DNA of 25,340 nt from Phycisphaerae bacterium (GCA_016935885.1 JAFGQA010000017.1:1-25340); one strand, 5' to 3'. Shown: positions 7,981 through 16,999, numbered from the stretch's first letter. The notes: generated by a model from the letters alone, not told the origin. Program-made: numbers and translations.

Positions 7981-10900
7981 AGCGACTTAGAAGCACTTTC
8001 CCGCTTTTGAGGGTCCCCGCCTGCCAGGTGAGTTGCCAGCACCTGTTGGATATGGACGTCGACTTGTCGCAGGAACGACGGGGAGACCGAGAAGCCGTCA
8101 CTCTCGTACGTGAGGATCGGCATCCTCTGTTGGATGCAGTACGGTTTCAGAATGGCCTCGGAGATCCTAAACGGCAGACAATTGAACGGGCCAACGACGA
8201 TGATTCCTTGGTATCCTTCGTCCCGAGCCGCCAGAGCCTTGCCCACGGTGGGAATGGCCTCGCCGAAGACGGCCGGCGAGATGTGTTGCGAGGCATGCCG
8301 GAACAGGCGATACATGTCATTGAGACCCGTAACCAGCAGGCCGGTTCGCCCGAACAGCCCGCGGTAGCGTTCTTCGTAATACTTAAGCTGGTGGTACTTC
8401 ACGCGACTGATCACGTAGTTCCTTCCCTCCGGCCGAAAGGCCTTCGCGCACGCGAGCGCCAACGCACGAAGCGACTCCGGAGGTACCCCCCAATCCTGAG
8501 TGGCGGTGACCATCCCGGCGTACGCGCCGTACAGGTAGAGCTCGTTGAGGTCTACGGGGATCAGGATGATGCCGTGTTTCGCGTACAAGTCGTGGATCCC
8601 TCCCATGAAAGAGGGGTCCAGGCGAGTGAAGAAATCGCCTGTGACAACGACCTTCGGGCAATGGGTCGGGTCGGTGTGGGGGATGGCTGAAACCCGCTTG
8701 GCCAGACTTGGGAGACTGGCATTCAACGCCGCCGGGGAAGGTGCGGAATCGACCTGTTCGTTCCAGCATTTGCGCAACAGTTCCAGACTTCCCGGTTCAC
8801 CCACAACACGCAGACTCTGCTCCATCTCCAGGAAGAGATCCGCCAGCGTAATCAGTGATGAGAGAAACTGGCCGATCTTGCGCCGGTTCAGTCCAAAGTA
8901 ATTGTTGGCCTCCTGCGGATCGAAGATGAATAAGTCCCTCAGCTCATTGTCCTCGATGAAGTGTTGGAAGTAATCGCTGTAGCAGGCCAGGACACACGGC
9001 GCGCCGCCGCGCACCATGTAGAATCCCACGATCTCGTCAGGATCCCGCTGGTCATGGGCTTCCAGCATCTGGCCGATGGAGATCGGGAGCGGAAGGCACT
9101 CCCGTCCGGAGGTGTACCGCAGACCGCGGTCCAGATGGTGCCGATCCAACTCGATCAGTCCCCCCACGTTCAACCCCAACCAACGCGCTGCGAGCGCCAC
9201 GGCCCGCGAATGGTAATAGGAGAAGGCGGGGAAGTAGAGCTTGACCCGCGCATCGGTAAGGTGAACGCGCCGCCCGTACGAGTTCATAACCATCGCATCA
9301 TTACCGATGGTGGCAGCCGCGAAGGGCCTCTTCTCGGCCTGATCGGACCGGTCGTTCCGAATGACATCCAGAAACGCCTCCAAGCGCGTCTGGATACCGG
9401 CATCCGCCGTGTGGGCGTCGATTTCCAACAACAGGTAAGGCTTCGATCCAAGCTCCGACGAGAGGAGAGACTGAGTGAACGCGTCGATGGTGCAACTGAA
9501 GTTGCTCACGTACAACAGGTACAAATTGGAATATCGCCGGACGAACTCCACGGCATTCATGATGATGTTGGGATAGTGCCAGCAGGTCGGCCCTGTTCGT
9601 TCGCGCGGCAGGCAGTCGCCGGGAATCGTGCGGATCCCCAAGCTGCAGAGCTTCTTCGCCACGGACTGAGACGCCTCCGCTGGATAGGCGTTGTAGCTGC
9701 GGCCCACCAGGATGACGGTCGGAGTCCGATCTTCCAGGGCTTCGGTCAAGGCGTTGCGACCGAGCGTCTGCAATGACCGCTCGACATCCATCTGCACCCT
9801 GACCGCTTCCCGATAGGCCCGTTCGGCGAGCGGCCTGGGGAAACCGAGCTGGCCGACGGCCAACTGCACCGACTCCTCACATGCCTGATAGCCGTCGGCG
9901 AGATTCAACACAGGCGAAAGAAACGCCACATCCGGAAACGCCTTGGAAATGAAATACGGACTGGCCTGTGTGATGGGGCAGAGATGAGAATCCGCATCGG
10001 CCTGTGGATTGGGCATCCGGTCTATGTGAGGAAGGAAGACCATGCCTGTTCCGTTCTTCACAAGGTCGAGAATGGCGCCGTGAGCGATCTGGACCGGGAG
10101 GCAGAAGCCCGAATTGGCCCGCGACCACCCCGCCGGATCGATATCTGACAGGACGACCTCCAACCCCAGTTGCGAGAAGAACGTCGAAAACAGCGGATAG
10201 AGCGAATGAGCCATCAGGGCTCGAGGGATGCCGATGCGGCCCTTCACGTCCCCGGGCGGGGACGCCGCCGGGGCGAAAATAAGCTTGTTCCTCGCCTCCA
10301 CCAGATCGACTACCTCTACACCCCGTTTCTCGCTCCTCCGCAGGACTTCGTATCGGCTACACCGCCCGCCGAATGGGAACCGTCGCCCGGCGACTTCGAG
10401 GCGATCAATCGCGCAGTAGTTTTCGCAGGCGCGGCAGGTGAACTGCCCAAGGAGCTGGATCGACGGAGCAGCCAGTTTGGCCAGGTCGACGACGTCGGTG
10501 ATGGGTTCCTTGGCCCTCTCCAATGCCAGCAAAGCCACACCAATAGCCCCCAGTAGCTCGGGGTGCGGAGGAATCACGACGTGCTTGTCAAGGCAATAGG
10601 CGAAGGCCTGGCCCACGGCCCGGTTCATGGCCACGCCCCCCTGGAAGAACACTTTCCTCCCCACCGCGCGGCGTCCTTTGACCTTGCTCAAGTAGTTCTG
10701 CACGATGGAGTAGATCAGTCCGGCGGTGACGTCCTCGCGCGAGAAGCCTTCCTGCAGCGCCGTGCGTATATCCGAGTTGATGAAGGCCGCGCAGGTGGCT
10801 TTGAACTGGACCGGCGTAGCTGCGCGCAGGGCGACGTCTGCGATCTCGGTCAACGGGAGGCCCAGATCACCTTGCGCGCACTCCTCCAGAAACGACCCGG

Positions 10901-12131
10901 TGCCGGCTGAACAGGCCGCATTCATGGCATAGTCGATCGGAACGCCGTTGCGAAGGAGGATGTACTTCGAATCCTGCCCACCGATCTCGAAGATCGTGTC
11001 CACCTCCGGATCGAAGTGGGCCGCGCCGGCTGCATGGGCGGAGATCTCGTTGTAGACATGGGACGTGCCGAGGTATGCGCCGATCAGCTCCCGGGCCGAG
11101 CCTGTCACCGCGACCAAGCCGACCTTCCGGTCGCCCATGGCATCCGCCAGTGCCCTGAGACACTGCCGCGTCGCTCCCACCGGGTCTCCAGCAGTGCGTC
11201 GGTAGTGCGAAGCCACGATCCTGCGCGTGGCGGCGTCCATCAGCACCGCCTTGGTCGTGGTGGATCCGGCATCTACGCCCAGCACGAAGGGCCCCACCGC
11301 CGATAGGTCCGGGGCGGGCGAGGGAATCAGGGTCACCCGACTGTTGTCCTCAGTCAGAACGGGCAGGGTGCCGAGCGTGCGTTTCTCTGTGATGTTGGGG
11401 AAATCGTAGACCGGCTCAGCCCGTGTAATCAGCGCCGTCCCCAGCGCCTCGAAATACGGAGCCTCCGGCGGGACGACCACGTCCGTCTTGGGAAGTTTCT
11501 CGCGGAGGGAGGCAATCACGGCTCGGTTCTGGGCCACGCCGCCAACCACGAGCAGACGCCTCAGGGGGCGTTGTCCCTTCTCGAGGAGAGAAGCGACCCT
11601 GTTGGCCATGCTGTCGTGAAGCGTGTGCAGGATATCTTCCGTGCTCGCCTCCTGCCGGTTGAGCTTGTGCGTGACGTCGGACTTGCAGTGGACAGAGCAG
11701 CGCGAAGCCAGTGGGACGACCTTCCCCGCAAACGAGCGATCGATGGCCTGCTCGATGTCCATTCCGAAACGCCCGATCTGCTGCACGAGGAACTCGCCGC
11801 TGCCGGCCGCGCACTTGTCCGGTGCGAGGACGCTGAGTAGCCGCGTTCCTTCCAGCAGATAGACGGTAAAAGCCTCGCCTCCAAGCGAGGCCACGGCATC
11901 GAAGTCGCCATGTATGTGTTGTAGCGCCGCCTCCGTCGCCGCCGCCTCGGAGATATGGCCGAGATGACCGGAGACGCCAAAGAACGCCCGGCCCGGGAAC
12001 TCCCGCAGAAGCTCGCGGACCACCTGAACCGGCCGGCCACGATGGTTCACGACGCGGAAGTGGAGGTGATCATCGTCGAGGCTCACCATCTTTACCGTCA
12101 GGGCGCCGATGTTGATCCCAACGTAGGACAT
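7977..12131 (-). CDS. giant acyl-CoA dehydratase activase-like protein (BadF/BcrA ATPase x2 + DUF2229)
   Basis: The 1384-residue protein fuses two ASKHA-type ATPase domains of the BadF/BadG/BcrA/BcrD family (about 1-235 and 283-535; DAGSTTTKAV is the phosphate loop of the second) with a DUF2229 region (about 632-850) and a long C-terminal part resembling 2-hydroxyacyl-CoA dehydratase subunits. Cysteines expected to hold the bridging [4Fe-4S] cluster are present in both halves: DKCAAGSG (Cys107) with SRCSVHC (Cys145/149), and AACSAGTG (Cys407) with ATCAAF (Cys447). A further FTCRACENYC motif lies at 565-573. HgdC-type activators use ATP to inject electrons at low potential into a dehydratase or reductase; these long fusions are uncharacterised. 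The start at 12131 is where the fold begins; the frame extends 28 codons upstream. Oxygen-sensitive anaerobic chemistry is likely. No dehydratase partner lies nearby. Confidence 0.92.
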   Translation of the reverse strand: MSYVGINIGALTVKMVSLDDDHLHFRVVNHRGRPVQVVRELLREFPGRAFFGVSGHLGHISEAAATEAALQHIHGDFDAVASLGGEAFTVYLLEGTRLLSVLAPDKCAAGSGEFLVQQIGRFGMDIEQAIDRSFAGKVVPLASRCSVHCKSDVTHKLNRQEASTEDILHTLHDSMANRVASLLEKGQRPLRRLLVVGGVAQNRAVIASLREKLPKTDVVVPPEAPYFEALGTALITRAEPVYDFPNITEKRTLGTLPVLTEDNSRVTLIPSPAPDLSAVGPFVLGVDAGSTTTKAVLMDAATRRIVASHYRRTAGDPVGATRQCLRALADAMGDRKVGLVAVTGSARELIGAYLGTSHVYNEISAHAAGAAHFDPEVDTIFEIGGQDSKYILLRNGVPIDYAMNAACSAGTGSFLEECAQGDLGLPLTEIADVALRAATPVQFKATCAAFINSDIRTALQEGFSREDVTAGLIYSIVQNYLSKVKGRRAVGRKVFFQGGVAMNRAVGQAFAYCLDKHVVIPPHPELLGAIGVALLALERAKEPITDVVDLAKLAAPSIQLLGQFTCRACENYCAIDRLEVAGRRFPFGGRCSRYEVLRRSEKRGVEVVDLVEARNKLIFAPAASPPGDVKGRIGIPRALMAHSLYPLFSTFFSQLGLEVVLSDIDPAGWSRANSGFCLPVQIAHGAILDLVKNGTGMVFLPHIDRMPNPQADADSHLCPITQASPYFISKAFPDVAFLSPVLNLADGYQACEESVQLAVGQLGFPRPLAERAYREAVRVQMDVERSLQTLGRNALTEALEDRTPTVILVGRSYNAYPAEASQSVAKKLCSLGIRTIPGDCLPRERTGPTCWHYPNIIMNAVEFVRRYSNLYLLYVSNFSCTIDAFTQSLLSSELGSKPYLLLEIDAHTADAGIQTRLEAFLDVIRNDRSDQAEKRPFAAATIGNDAMVMNSYGRRVHLTDARVKLYFPAFSYYHSRAVALAARWLGLNVGGLIELDRHHLDRGLRYTSGRECLPLPISIGQMLEAHDQRDPDEIVGFYMVRGGAPCVLACYSDYFQHFIEDNELRDLFIFDPQEANNYFGLNRRKIGQFLSSLITLADLFLEMEQSLRVVGEPGSLELLRKCWNEQVDSAPSPAALNASLPSLAKRVSAIPHTDPTHCPKVVVTGDFFTRLDPSFMGGIHDLYAKHGIILIPVDLNELYLYGAYAGMVTATQDWGVPPESLRALALACAKAFRPEGRNYVISRVKYHQLKYYEERYRGLFGRTGLLVTGLNDMYRLFRHASQHISPAVFGEAIPTVGKALAARDEGYQGIIVVGPFNCLPFRISEAILKPYCIQQRMPILTYESDGFSVSPSFLRQVDVHIQQVLATHLAGGDPQKRESASKSL

Positions 12132-12203
12132 AATCGAAAACCACCGCACCGAGCCATTCAGCTTACGGTTCCCCCGACAGGTAAACCTGAGCCGGCCCTG
12201 TAC

Positions 12204-12212
12204 ATTGTAGCA
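12204..12212 (-). promoter_or_regulatory. putative extended -10 promoter of activase gene
   Basis: The minus strand reads TGCTACAAT, an extended -10 element (TG-n-TACAAT). No convincing -35 lies 17 bases upstream. It would give a leader of about 65 bases for the gene starting at 12131. Confidence 0.4.
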
Positions 12213-12309
12213 CATCCGATGTCAGTCCCCCGTGCCATTCGGTTGTGGAATACTGGCGGCACCGGGCAGTCAAGAATCTGCCGACGAGGCGACGGGCAAC
12301 AGCGGCGGA

Positions 12310-12337
12310 GTGGCACTGGCAGCTTGCCTGCCAGTGG
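12310..12337. repeat. family B hairpin repeat
   Basis: GTGG then CACTGGCAGCTTGCCTG and CCAGTGG form one family B palindrome, the same core as in 2741-2855 and 19772-19887. A second inverted repeat (GCCGCCCAC 12375-12383 / GTGGGCGGC 12413-12421) lies between it and the FlgM-like gene. Interval 12132-12434 has no gene. Confidence 0.8.
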
Positions 12338-12434
12338 CTCAGTGGCATAGTGAGCCTCGGCACGGGCAGAACTGGCCGCCCACAGCACGCGGCGGCTTTC
12401 CCGTGGGCGGCGCAGAAGCCCCGACGGCGTGTTG

Positions 12435-12674
12435 TTACGGGCCGAACAGTTTCCGGTAGAGCCGTTCGACGGTGGCGTCGATCTTCACGGGCGTCAGATA
12501 GTCGCCGGCGGCGATGCTCTGGCGGAGGCGCTGCACGAGCCGGCAGCGAATGGGCCGCGCCTCCTGACCGTGGTTACCATTGCCGACAGCCTGCGGCATT
12601 CTGACGCTGTCCTGGGGAATCCGCTCGCCCGTGTCTTCGCGAGCCTCCATGCTCGTCCGTTCGAGTAACATCAT
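12435..12674 (-). CDS. FlgM-like anti-sigma factor family protein
   Basis: The 79-residue frame ends with RLVQRLRQSIAAGDYLTPVK then IDATVERLYRKL, the C-terminal pattern of the FlgM family (R.LR..I..G.Y....KiA..ll..L), which binds and inhibits FliA/sigma28. The N-terminal half is polar and likely disordered, as in FlgM. No flagellar genes are nearby, so it may regulate a different sigma factor or be a stand-alone copy. The start is one of two adjacent ATGs at 12674 and 12671; GGAG lies 9 bases before the first, and a TTG at 12725 would add 17 residues. Family fit is good, function inferred. Confidence 0.65.
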   Translation of the reverse strand: MMLLERTSMEAREDTGERIPQDSVRMPQAVGNGNHGQEARPIRCRLVQRLRQSIAAGDYLTPVKIDATVERLYRKLFGP

Positions 12675-13012
12675 GTCCTCGCTCTCCGCTGACGCGGTCT
12701 TCGCAGGGCCCGATGGCGGCCTCAAGCCCAGGTGGGAAGGCGAAGCGGCTCGGGCCGCTCGCCTACCCCCCTTCGGATTCCCTTCCGGAGAGCACCGACG
12801 TCACTTCTGAGGCGGCATACTCGGCTGCCGTACAGGCGCTCCGAGCACACGTAGTGTCTGCAATTCTCGTCTCTCTCCTTCATCCCTCCGCTGCGGGCGG
12901 CGCACATTGCCCGCGATCTCAAGCCGGGACGTTCTGCCGCACTCGCGCAGTGGCAATACAACCCTGCGTGCGAGTCGCGGGGAGTCTCCAGTCAACAACC
13001 CGCGCCCAAGCC

Positions 13013-13246
13013 TCACGAGGGCCGCGTCCATTGAGGTTGGCGAGACGCAGCCCTCAATTCGCACTCCGCGCGCAGCCAGTCGGACAAGGGGTCACCGGCG
13101 ACGCCGGCGTGTTGCCGCTCTTCGAACAGCAGATAGGCGTAACGTCGGACGCGTTCCTCGTTAGTTGGGCCCGTGCCCGTCACTACGTTAGCCGGCATCG
13201 ACTTGGGGGTGCTTGCTGTCTGCGTCTGCTTTCGTCGTGTGGCCAT
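13013..13246 (-). CDS. DUF2934-like small protein
   Basis: The 77-residue protein ends with RVRRYAYLLFEERQHAGVAG and DPLSDWLRAECEL, which fits the DUF2934 pattern (R.R.AY.LwE..G.p.G....dWl.AE.el). The function is unknown; members are widespread in Proteobacteria, Planctomycetes and others. The N-terminal 35 residues are basic and Thr/Ser-rich (MATRRKQTQTA). A strong GGAGGAGG ribosome-binding site lies 8 bases before the ATG, so the start is firm and the long upstream extension of the frame can be ignored. Confidence 0.8.
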   Translation of the reverse strand: MATRRKQTQTASTPKSMPANVVTGTGPTNEERVRRYAYLLFEERQHAGVAGDPLSDWLRAECELRAASRQPQWTRPS

Positions 13247-13675
13247 GGAAGGGACCTCCTCCGTGTTCCCATTGCACACTGACACATGCCAATGAAAGGA
13301 GCAGAGGCGCGGCGTCGTTGCCACGACACGGCTCGCCCGGATCACGCTCTGCCCGCAGTGCCATGCTCGACATTTAAGCCGGGCGGCGATCGTCGCGGTA
13401 TTGGCACATGACGGTATTTGTGGGTGGCCCAATGCGCCCGCCAGCGCGGCGTACGGTGGTTTCCCTAGATCCGACTTGTGACCCGGCCAAGCGTGACACT
13501 TGCCGCTTTCGAGTTGCGGGCGTCCCAACGCCAGCACTTCCGTCGCACTGTCGGAGGGGTGGCCCTGAGGGGTGGCCCAAGTCTTCAGATTTGGGGTCTC
13601 GATTTGATGGGGACGCGACATCGAGTGATCAGCCTGACCTCGCCGCCGAAAGCAATCATCCCCCCAGGTCCACAG

Positions 13676-13795
13676 CAGCCTGTCGGAAAAGGTGGAACGG
13701 AAATTGCGTTCATAAGGTCACGATCGTTGTGATTCTCGTAACTCCTTATTCTACTTTCCAGACCCCCGGCTTCTGGAGGCTTTTCCGACAGGCTG
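13676..13795. mobile_element. 120-bp MITE-like element
   Basis: Terminal inverted repeats CAGCCTGTCGGAAAAG (13676-13691) and its exact complement (13780-13795) flank about 88 bases that are more A/T-rich than the surroundings and hold no complete gene. The 5 bases on each side are CACAG (13671-13675 and 13796-13800), a target-site duplication. Removing the element and one CACAG gives CCCAGGTCC-ACA-GGACCTGGG, a perfect 9-bp hairpin, so it landed in a stem-loop centre. The parent transposase is not in the window. Confidence 0.85.
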
Positions 13796-14026
13796 CACAG
13801 GACCTGGGCCACCCGTCCGTCCACAGGGGTGGTCAGTGTGGATACCAGCCGGCCCTTGATGCACTGTACCGGGCAAAGCCCGACGTTCGCTTCGCGGACA
13901 ATCGCGCGAAGCGAGACGCGTTCTGTCAAGGGCCAGCGGCTCCAGCACACGATCGCGTTCACCGACAAAGCCACGCGGCGTGCCACGGGCAGCTTGTTCG
14001 TGTTTGGCGTTCGAACGGGGTGACAT

Positions 14027-14090
14027 GGGTAAGGACCGCCTGCCGGGGTTGTCCGACTTGGCTACGTGGCTGCCGAGGCGGTCCTTACCC
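14027..14090. repeat. 64-bp inverted repeat with 15-bp arms
   Basis: GGGTAAGGACCGCCT (14027-14041) is the exact complement of AGGCGGTCCTTACCC (14076-14090) with a 34-base loop. One more base pair set (ACAT/GTGT) extends it imperfectly. It may be another non-autonomous element or a regulatory hairpin. The rest of 13247-14329 has no gene that could be supported; 14159-14213 contains a worn family B unit (GGCGGCTTGTCTGCCAGTG). Confidence 0.7.
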
Positions 14091-14302
14091 GTGTGAATCC
14101 CCCGAAGCGGATACCCGCGGGTAAGCATCGCCGCTGCTGCGGCTCGGCTAACCTATGCCACCCCCGCCATACACGCACGGCGGCTTGTCTGCCAGTGTGT
14201 ATGCACGCACAATGCTCCTGGGCACACGGCGGGGATCCTTCGCCGAAGGGCGCTGCTTGGAAGCAGTGGCACACACTGGACCCTGAACCCCGGACCCCCA
14301 TT

Positions 14303-14327
14303 CACCGGCGAGACGCCGGTGCCACAC
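14303..14327. repeat. family A palindrome at 3' end of response regulator
   Basis: CACCGGCGAGACGCCGGTG followed by CCACAC is the family A core in reverse. It stops two bases before the response regulator stop codon and may act as its 3' hairpin. Confidence 0.8.
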
Positions 14328-14329
14328 GG

Positions 14330-15001
14330 TCAGTCGGCGTCGATCAGTCCTTCGCGGATGGCGAAGACGGCCAGCTCGGCTCGGTCGTGGATGTCCAGCT
14401 TCTTCATGAGCGCGGCGCGGTGGGTGTCGATGGTCTTGACGCTGCGGTGGAGGGTCTGGGCGATCTGCGTCCTGGATAAGCCCTTGCCCATCATGCGCAG
14501 CACTTGCGTTTCCGTCGGCGTCAGCGCGTCGAGCTTGGACGATCGCTTGGGCGCGCCCGGCCGGCCGGCGCGCTTCTGCTTCTGTACGCGCACGCGCTCG
14601 AGCACGTGTGGGCTGAAGACGTACTCGCCGGCCGCCACGCGTTTCAGGGCATCCACGATGTCCTCCATATTGTCGCCCTTGTACAAATAGCCCCACGCGC
14701 CGGCGCGGAACGCCGCGTCCAGGTAGTGGTCGCGAACGTGGGCGCTCAGAAAGACGGTCTTCGTTTCCGGAAGGCGCCGGCACAGCTCGGTGGCCGCGAC
14801 GAACGGATCCAAGCCCGGCATGGCCACATCCATCAGGACGATGTCCGGCGCGTGTTTCTCGGCTGCCGCGACCAAGTTGTCGGCCGACGTCAGTTCACCG
14901 ACAAGTTCCAGGTTCGGCTCGAATTCCAACCGCGCGCGGATCCCTTCCACCAAGAGGGGATGGTCGTCAACGCACAGCACACGGATTGGACCTTCGCTCA
15001 T
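14330..15001 (-). CDS. NarL/LuxR-type two-component response regulator
   Basis: The 223-residue protein has a receiver domain (1-125) with the acidic pair Asp12/Asp13, phospho-acceptor Asp58 (IVLMDVAMPG), Ser86 and Lys108 (LYKG). A GerE-type helix-turn-helix follows at about 150-215 (LTPTETQVLRMMGKGLSRTQ, then SVKTIDTHRAALMKKL). All phosphorylation residues are present, so it should be a functional phosphorylated transcription factor. The kinase gene lies directly upstream on the same strand and is the likely partner. The separating DNA is almost entirely one repeat element, and the ribosome-binding site is weak. Targets are unknown. Confidence 0.95.
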   Translation of the reverse strand: MSEGPIRVLCVDDHPLLVEGIRARLEFEPNLELVGELTSADNLVAAAEKHAPDIVLMDVAMPGLDPFVAATELCRRLPETKTVFLSAHVRDHYLDAAFRAGAWGYLYKGDNMEDIVDALKRVAAGEYVFSPHVLERVRVQKQKRAGRPGAPKRSSKLDALTPTETQVLRMMGKGLSRTQIAQTLHRSVKTIDTHRAALMKKLDIHDRAELAVFAIREGLIDAD

Positions 15002-15015
15002 GGCCGCTTCTTACT

Positions 15016-15109
15016 GACTATCTCAGAACCTCTTTGTGGGTACCGCTGGCGGTTTGTCCGCCAGTGTATGGGTGGGCAAGCTGCCCGCGGCACCCGTTTT
15101 GAAATAGTC
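15016..15109. repeat. 94-bp palindromic element between kinase and regulator genes
   Basis: Outer 14-base inverted repeats (GACTATCTCAGAAC at 15016-15029 and the complement of GACTATTTCAAAAC at 15096-15109; 12 of 14 match) enclose two family B hairpins (CTGGCGGTTTGTCCGCCAG and GTGGGCAAGCTGCCCGC). It fills nearly all of the 110 bases between the two genes. Confidence 0.75.
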
Positions 15110-15111
15110 TC

Positions 15112-16713
15112 TTACCGGTCCTTCTGCCTCGCCGAGATCGCGTGGGCGAGCGCCTCGCGCATCGTGCTCAGGCTGCCTTCTCGATCGACAGTCAGGGCCT
15201 TCAGTGCGAGCCAATCGTCCGACGCCCGACCGAACACGACAATCCGACAGTCCGGATTCGCGGCGCGCAGCTTCCGAGCTGCGCGCAGTGAACTCGGACT
15301 AGGCTCCGTGACCCAGAGGTCGACGTGGGTCGGGTTGCGCGTCGGCGCCGGGCGAACGACAAAGCCCGCGGATGCCAACAGGGCTTTGAAGCATGCCGCG
15401 ACTCGGCGGTCCCGCAAGGAGACCGCAGCGCTGGCCGGCTCGTCGCGCCCGAGCGCCGCATGTGTGACCGCATCGCTTGGTGCAACGGGAACGTTCAGGA
15501 TGATCGTCGTCCCGCGACGCGGCGCCGATTCGATCTCGACGGTCCCGCCGGCCGAGTGTACGATGCCGTGCACGAGCGAGAGGCCCAGCCCGGTCGCCCG
15601 CCGCCGCTGCTTCGTCGTGAAGAACGGATCAAACACACGCTGCTGGACCTCGCTGGTCATCCCGCGGCCGTTGTCGGTCACGCCGATACGCACGCATTCG
15701 TGATCATCACTGTTTTCCGCCCACAACCGAACCGTGCCGGCGCCCGTGATGGCTTCGCTCGCGTTGATGAGCAAGTTAAGGACGGCTTGTGTCAGGCGGT
15801 GCGGCGCTACGCCGACGGCGGGCAGATCACCGGGCAGATCGACTCGAAGCCGCACGGGCGCGGTTATGGCGCGCGTGAGCATCTCACGAAGCCGGCCCCA
15901 CCACGCCCCGATCTCCGTTACGCCGCAGGCATCGCTCGGTCCTTCCGGATCGAGCGCCGACAGGCGCAGGTTGTCGTTTAGCTGCTGGAGATAGTCCACG
16001 GCCTGCCCGACCGCCTGAACGTGCATCTGGGCGGTATCGTCCAGCGCTGATGCTTCCAGCGCTTGCAGGTGCCCGCGGATCGGGAGGAGCAGGTTGTTCA
16101 AATCGTGTCCCAGCCCGGACACCAGCGTGCCCAGCGTGGCCATCCGCTCGCTCCGCTGCAGCTCCTCCTGTGAGGTCTTCAGCTCGGCTGCCTGGCCGGC
16201 GACGATCTCTTCCAGCTCGTCCACGCGGCGCCCCCGTTGCTGCTGCGCCGTGACATCGCGCAGAACGAATGCCCAATGCGTCGTGTGATTGCCGGCTTTG
16301 CCCAACGGAACGGCGGCCAGCTCGAATTCCCGAGTGCCACGCCCGACTTTGCACCGGATCGCCCCGATGGTTGCGGGTCCGCCGGACCGCACGGCATCGT
16401 CGAGTCGGTCGCGCAAGGGCGCACCGGGCTTGGGAGCGAGCAGCGAGAAGAGGTCCTTCGTGAGGACCTCGGAAGAATCAAGCCCCGTGACCGGCTTTGA
16501 GGCTGGGTTGGCGAACAAGACCCGGAGCGTAGGCGTCTTGCCTTGCGCCCGGCGTTGAGCCTCACATACAAAAAGAGGGTACTCGACATGCTCCACAGCG
16601 TCCTGAAGCAGCTTGGCCAACCCCTGGGCATTGGCGGCTGTTGACGCTGAGGAGCGCGACCGGGGTGAGCTCCCAGACCGATGCGTGCGGTTACGGCTCT
16701 CAGAGGGACGCAT
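15112..16713 (-). CDS. PAS-type sensor histidine kinase with degenerate C-terminal receiver
   Basis: The 533-residue protein has no membrane segment or signal peptide, so it is a cytoplasmic kinase. A PAS-like domain spans about 35-155, a coiled linker 160-190, the dimerisation box with phospho-acceptor His203 (GLGHDLNNLLLPI), and an HATPase_c domain with N-box Asn317 (LINASEAI), DNGRGM at 347-352 and GLGLSLVHGI at 375-384. The HDLNN type resembles NtrB/ZraS-like kinases. Residues about 428-530 resemble a receiver domain (helix RRVAACFKALLASAG, strand DLWVTEP), but the phospho-acceptor position is Glu470 and the N-terminal acidic pair is absent. The first 30 residues are Ser/Arg-rich. Signal is unknown; the downstream response regulator is the likely partner. 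Confidence 0.95.
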   Translation of the reverse strand: MRPSESRNRTHRSGSSPRSRSSASTAANAQGLAKLLQDAVEHVEYPLFVCEAQRRAQGKTPTLRVLFANPASKPVTGLDSSEVLTKDLFSLLAPKPGAPLRDRLDDAVRSGGPATIGAIRCKVGRGTREFELAAVPLGKAGNHTTHWAFVLRDVTAQQQRGRRVDELEEIVAGQAAELKTSQEELQRSERMATLGTLVSGLGHDLNNLLLPIRGHLQALEASALDDTAQMHVQAVGQAVDYLQQLNDNLRLSALDPEGPSDACGVTEIGAWWGRLREMLTRAITAPVRLRVDLPGDLPAVGVAPHRLTQAVLNLLINASEAITGAGTVRLWAENSDDHECVRIGVTDNGRGMTSEVQQRVFDPFFTTKQRRRATGLGLSLVHGIVHSAGGTVEIESAPRRGTTIILNVPVAPSDAVTHAALGRDEPASAAVSLRDRRVAACFKALLASAGFVVRPAPTRNPTHVDLWVTEPSPSSLRAARKLRAANPDCRIVVFGRASDDWLALKALTVDREGSLSTMREALAHAISARQKDR

Positions 16714-16760
16714 TGGATTGCCCGCTCAGTCTCATGTGCTCAGGACGGCACTCCGTTTTT

Positions 16761-16789
16761 ATCATATGCTCCCCCTCGGCACTCTGCAA
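16761..16789 (-). promoter_or_regulatory. putative promoter of kinase/regulator operon
   Basis: On the minus strand TTGCAG is followed after 17 bases by TATGAT (5 of 6 matches to -10); the -35 is weak (TTG only). Transcription would start near 16754 and give a leader of about 40 bases. The rest of 16714-16999 holds no other recognised feature. Confidence 0.45.
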
Positions 16790-16999
16790 TCGCAAATCCC
16801 CGGGGATCTAGGGACTTCGCGGTAGGTTGGGCCTCGGCGCGGCGCCGTTCATCCAGATCCACGGGCGTACAAATACTCCAGCATCCCAATAGGAACGGTT
16901 CGGCGTTTATGGAAGACTAGAGTAGGTGCGAGGGTGCTCCGCGTCAGCGGGGCAACACGCGCGTGGTGCTAATAAGCCCGAGGGGGCAGGACGGTCCTC

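Noticed and set aside
13585..14128. Minus-strand frames across the MITE (133 and 125 codons)
   Set aside because: They overlap each other, cross the insertion and its ends, and no family was recognised.
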